Part shown: one piece after another, positions 7,020 to 7,876 of the stretch | Layout: each line of letters opens with the position of its first letter | How positions within the stretch are numbered: the stretch's first letter is position 1 | Assembly: GCA_016184445.1 (NCBI GenBank) | Contig: JACPCT010000006.1 | Location: forward strand, 1-7,876 | Direction: 5' to 3' | Length of the DNA stretch: 7,876 nucleotides | Source of the DNA: Candidatus Tectimicrobiota bacterium | GTDB taxonomy: Bacteria; UBA8248 | Notes under the pieces: model-generated | Databases searched by the model: none | What the model was told of the DNA's origin: nothing | What the model saw: the letters and a program-made list of their open reading frames with translations, nothing else | Program-made: the position numbers and the translations under genes

Positions 7020-7876
7020 ATGAACCATCCGAAGCGCGTGCTGATCGTGGACGACGATACCCGCTTCCGCCTCCTGCTCAAGACGATGGCCGAATCTTTG
7101 GGCTACGAGGCCGAGGACGCCCGCGACGGGTTCGAGGCCCTGGCCAAGGTGCGCCTGGGGTTCGACCTCGTCCTGCTCGACGTGGTGATGCCCGGCATCG
7201 ACGGCTTCGAGGTGGTGCGCCAGCTGCGCGATGACGCGGAAACCGCGGACCTGCCCATTCTCATGGTCACCGGCCATGGCAGCAAGGAGGACCGGATACG
7301 GGCCATTCGCGTCGGCGCCCACGATTTCATCTCAAAGCCCGTGGATTTCACGGAGCTCTCGGTGCGGATGTCCTTCCTCCTGAAGATGAAGGAGGCTCAA
7401 GACGAGATCAAGAAGACCCGCCTGGCGCTTGAGGACATGCTGGAGAAGCGCACGGCCACGCTCCGCAAGGCGCTGGCGGACATGGCCCAGGCCCAGCGGC
7501 TCACCCATGAGGCGCACCTGGAGACGATTCACCGGCTGGCGGTCGCGGCCGAATACAAGGACAAGGAGACGGGGGCCCACGTCAAACGCATGAGCCATTA
7601 CGCGGCTCTGATCGCCCGCGGCTCCGGCCTGCCGCCGAGCGAGGTGGAGACCGTCTTTCACGCGTGCGCCATGCATGACGTGGGAAAGCTCGGGATTCCC
7701 GACAAGAACCTGCTCAAGCCCGGCAAGCTCGACTCCGAAGAATGGAGCGTCATGAAGCAGCACACCATCATCGGGGGGCGGATCCTGGGCAGTTCCTCCT
7801 CCGAGCTGCTCCAGGCCGGGGAGAAGGTCGCCCTCTCCCACCACGAGCGGTGGGACGGCGGAGGCTACCCGAACGG
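7020..7876 (+). CDS. Response regulator with HD-GYP output domain (RpfG type), 3' end outside window
   Basis: The first 285 codons are present. Residues 1-120 are a receiver domain with acidic pocket Asp11-13, phosphoacceptor Asp54 in LLDVVMP, Thr84 and Lys106 before Pro107. A charged helix at about 121-175, probably a coiled-coil dimer linker, leads into an HD-GYP domain. That domain shows ETGAHVKRM at 183-191 (His187), the HD pair His219-Asp220 in MHDVGKLGIPD, His248 in KQHTIIGG and HHERWDGGGYP at 274-284, which contains the GYP motif. Metal ligands seen so far are intact, so an active cyclic-di-GMP (or cGAMP) phosphodiesterase controlled by phosphorylation is likely. No histidine kinase is visible. 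The ATG at 7020 has only a weak AGAGA upstream; an in-frame ATG at 6978 would add 14 residues but has no ribosome binding site. The remaining C-terminal part lies past the right edge. Confidence 0.95.
   Translation, partial: MNHPKRVLIVDDDTRFRLLLKTMAESLGYEAEDARDGFEALAKVRLGFDLVLLDVVMPGIDGFEVVRQLRDDAETADLPILMVTGHGSKEDRIRAIRVGAHDFISKPVDFTELSVRMSFLLKMKEAQDEIKKTRLALEDMLEKRTATLRKALADMAQAQRLTHEAHLETIHRLAVAAEYKDKETGAHVKRMSHYAALIARGSGLPPSEVETVFHACAMHDVGKLGIPDKNLLKPGKLDSEEWSVMKQHTIIGGRILGSSSSELLQAGEKVALSHHERWDGGGYPN

Noticed and set aside
6302..7081. A long form of the RidA-family protein starting at 7081
   Set aside because: The extra N-terminus is antisense to the response regulator and has no homology features. 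The ATG at 6727 has a strong AGGAGGA site and gives the normal family length.
7332..7844. A 170-codon minus-strand open frame inside the response regulator gene
   Set aside because: It is a shadow of the HD-GYP coding sequence, whose metal-binding and GYP motifs are clear on the plus strand.

Overview
The window is GC-rich, carries almost no non-coding DNA, and reads as ordinary chromosome of a Gram-negative-type bacterium. The division ABC pair FtsE/FtsX is followed by a secreted coiled-coil protein of the EnvC (murein hydrolase activator) type, and there is a cyclic-di-GMP type HD-GYP response regulator. GC content and gene style would fit a deltaproteobacterium-like lineage or an uncultured high-GC phylum (NC10, Rokubacteria or Tectomicrobia type). 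This placement is a low-confidence inference. No phage, transposon, CRISPR, tRNA or rRNA signal was seen.

Layout: six genes lie on the minus strand and are read from right to left. A RidA-family protein (6302-6727) is followed, after a 129-bp gap holding a good sigma70-type promoter, by a 702-residue TPR protein with a long acidic repeat region (4064-6172). Then come transketolase (1920 to about 3989), ftsE (1206-1865), ftsX (300-1205) and the start of the EnvC-like gene (1-300, cut by the window edge). From the TPR gene leftward the spacings are 74, 54, 0 and an ATGA overlap. With no convincing terminator between them, the TPR-tkt-ftsE-ftsX-envC block is probably one transcript. On the plus strand, divergent from ridA, a response regulator with an HD-GYP output domain starts at 7020 and runs off the right edge. 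The 292-bp divergent region contains a GC-rich hairpin followed by a T-rich stretch, but no clear promoter.

How the genes work together: FtsE (ATPase), FtsX (membrane partner) and the EnvC-like protein form the known module that couples ATP hydrolysis in the cytoplasm to activation of peptidoglycan hydrolysis during division. Transketolase, from the pentose phosphate or Calvin pathway, sits directly upstream; its link to division is positional only. The most unusual gene is the TPR protein. It has TPR-like helices at both ends and about ten copies, spaced roughly 32-38 residues for most of the array, of an acidic [DE]-x-[DE]-L-x-x-L-[FL] motif. This motif recalls the CheY-binding peptide at the N-terminus of FliM. 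One 207-bp unit of the array is duplicated with almost no divergence. The RidA-family protein lacks the substrate-binding arginine of true RidA and carries a histidine cluster, so its function is open.
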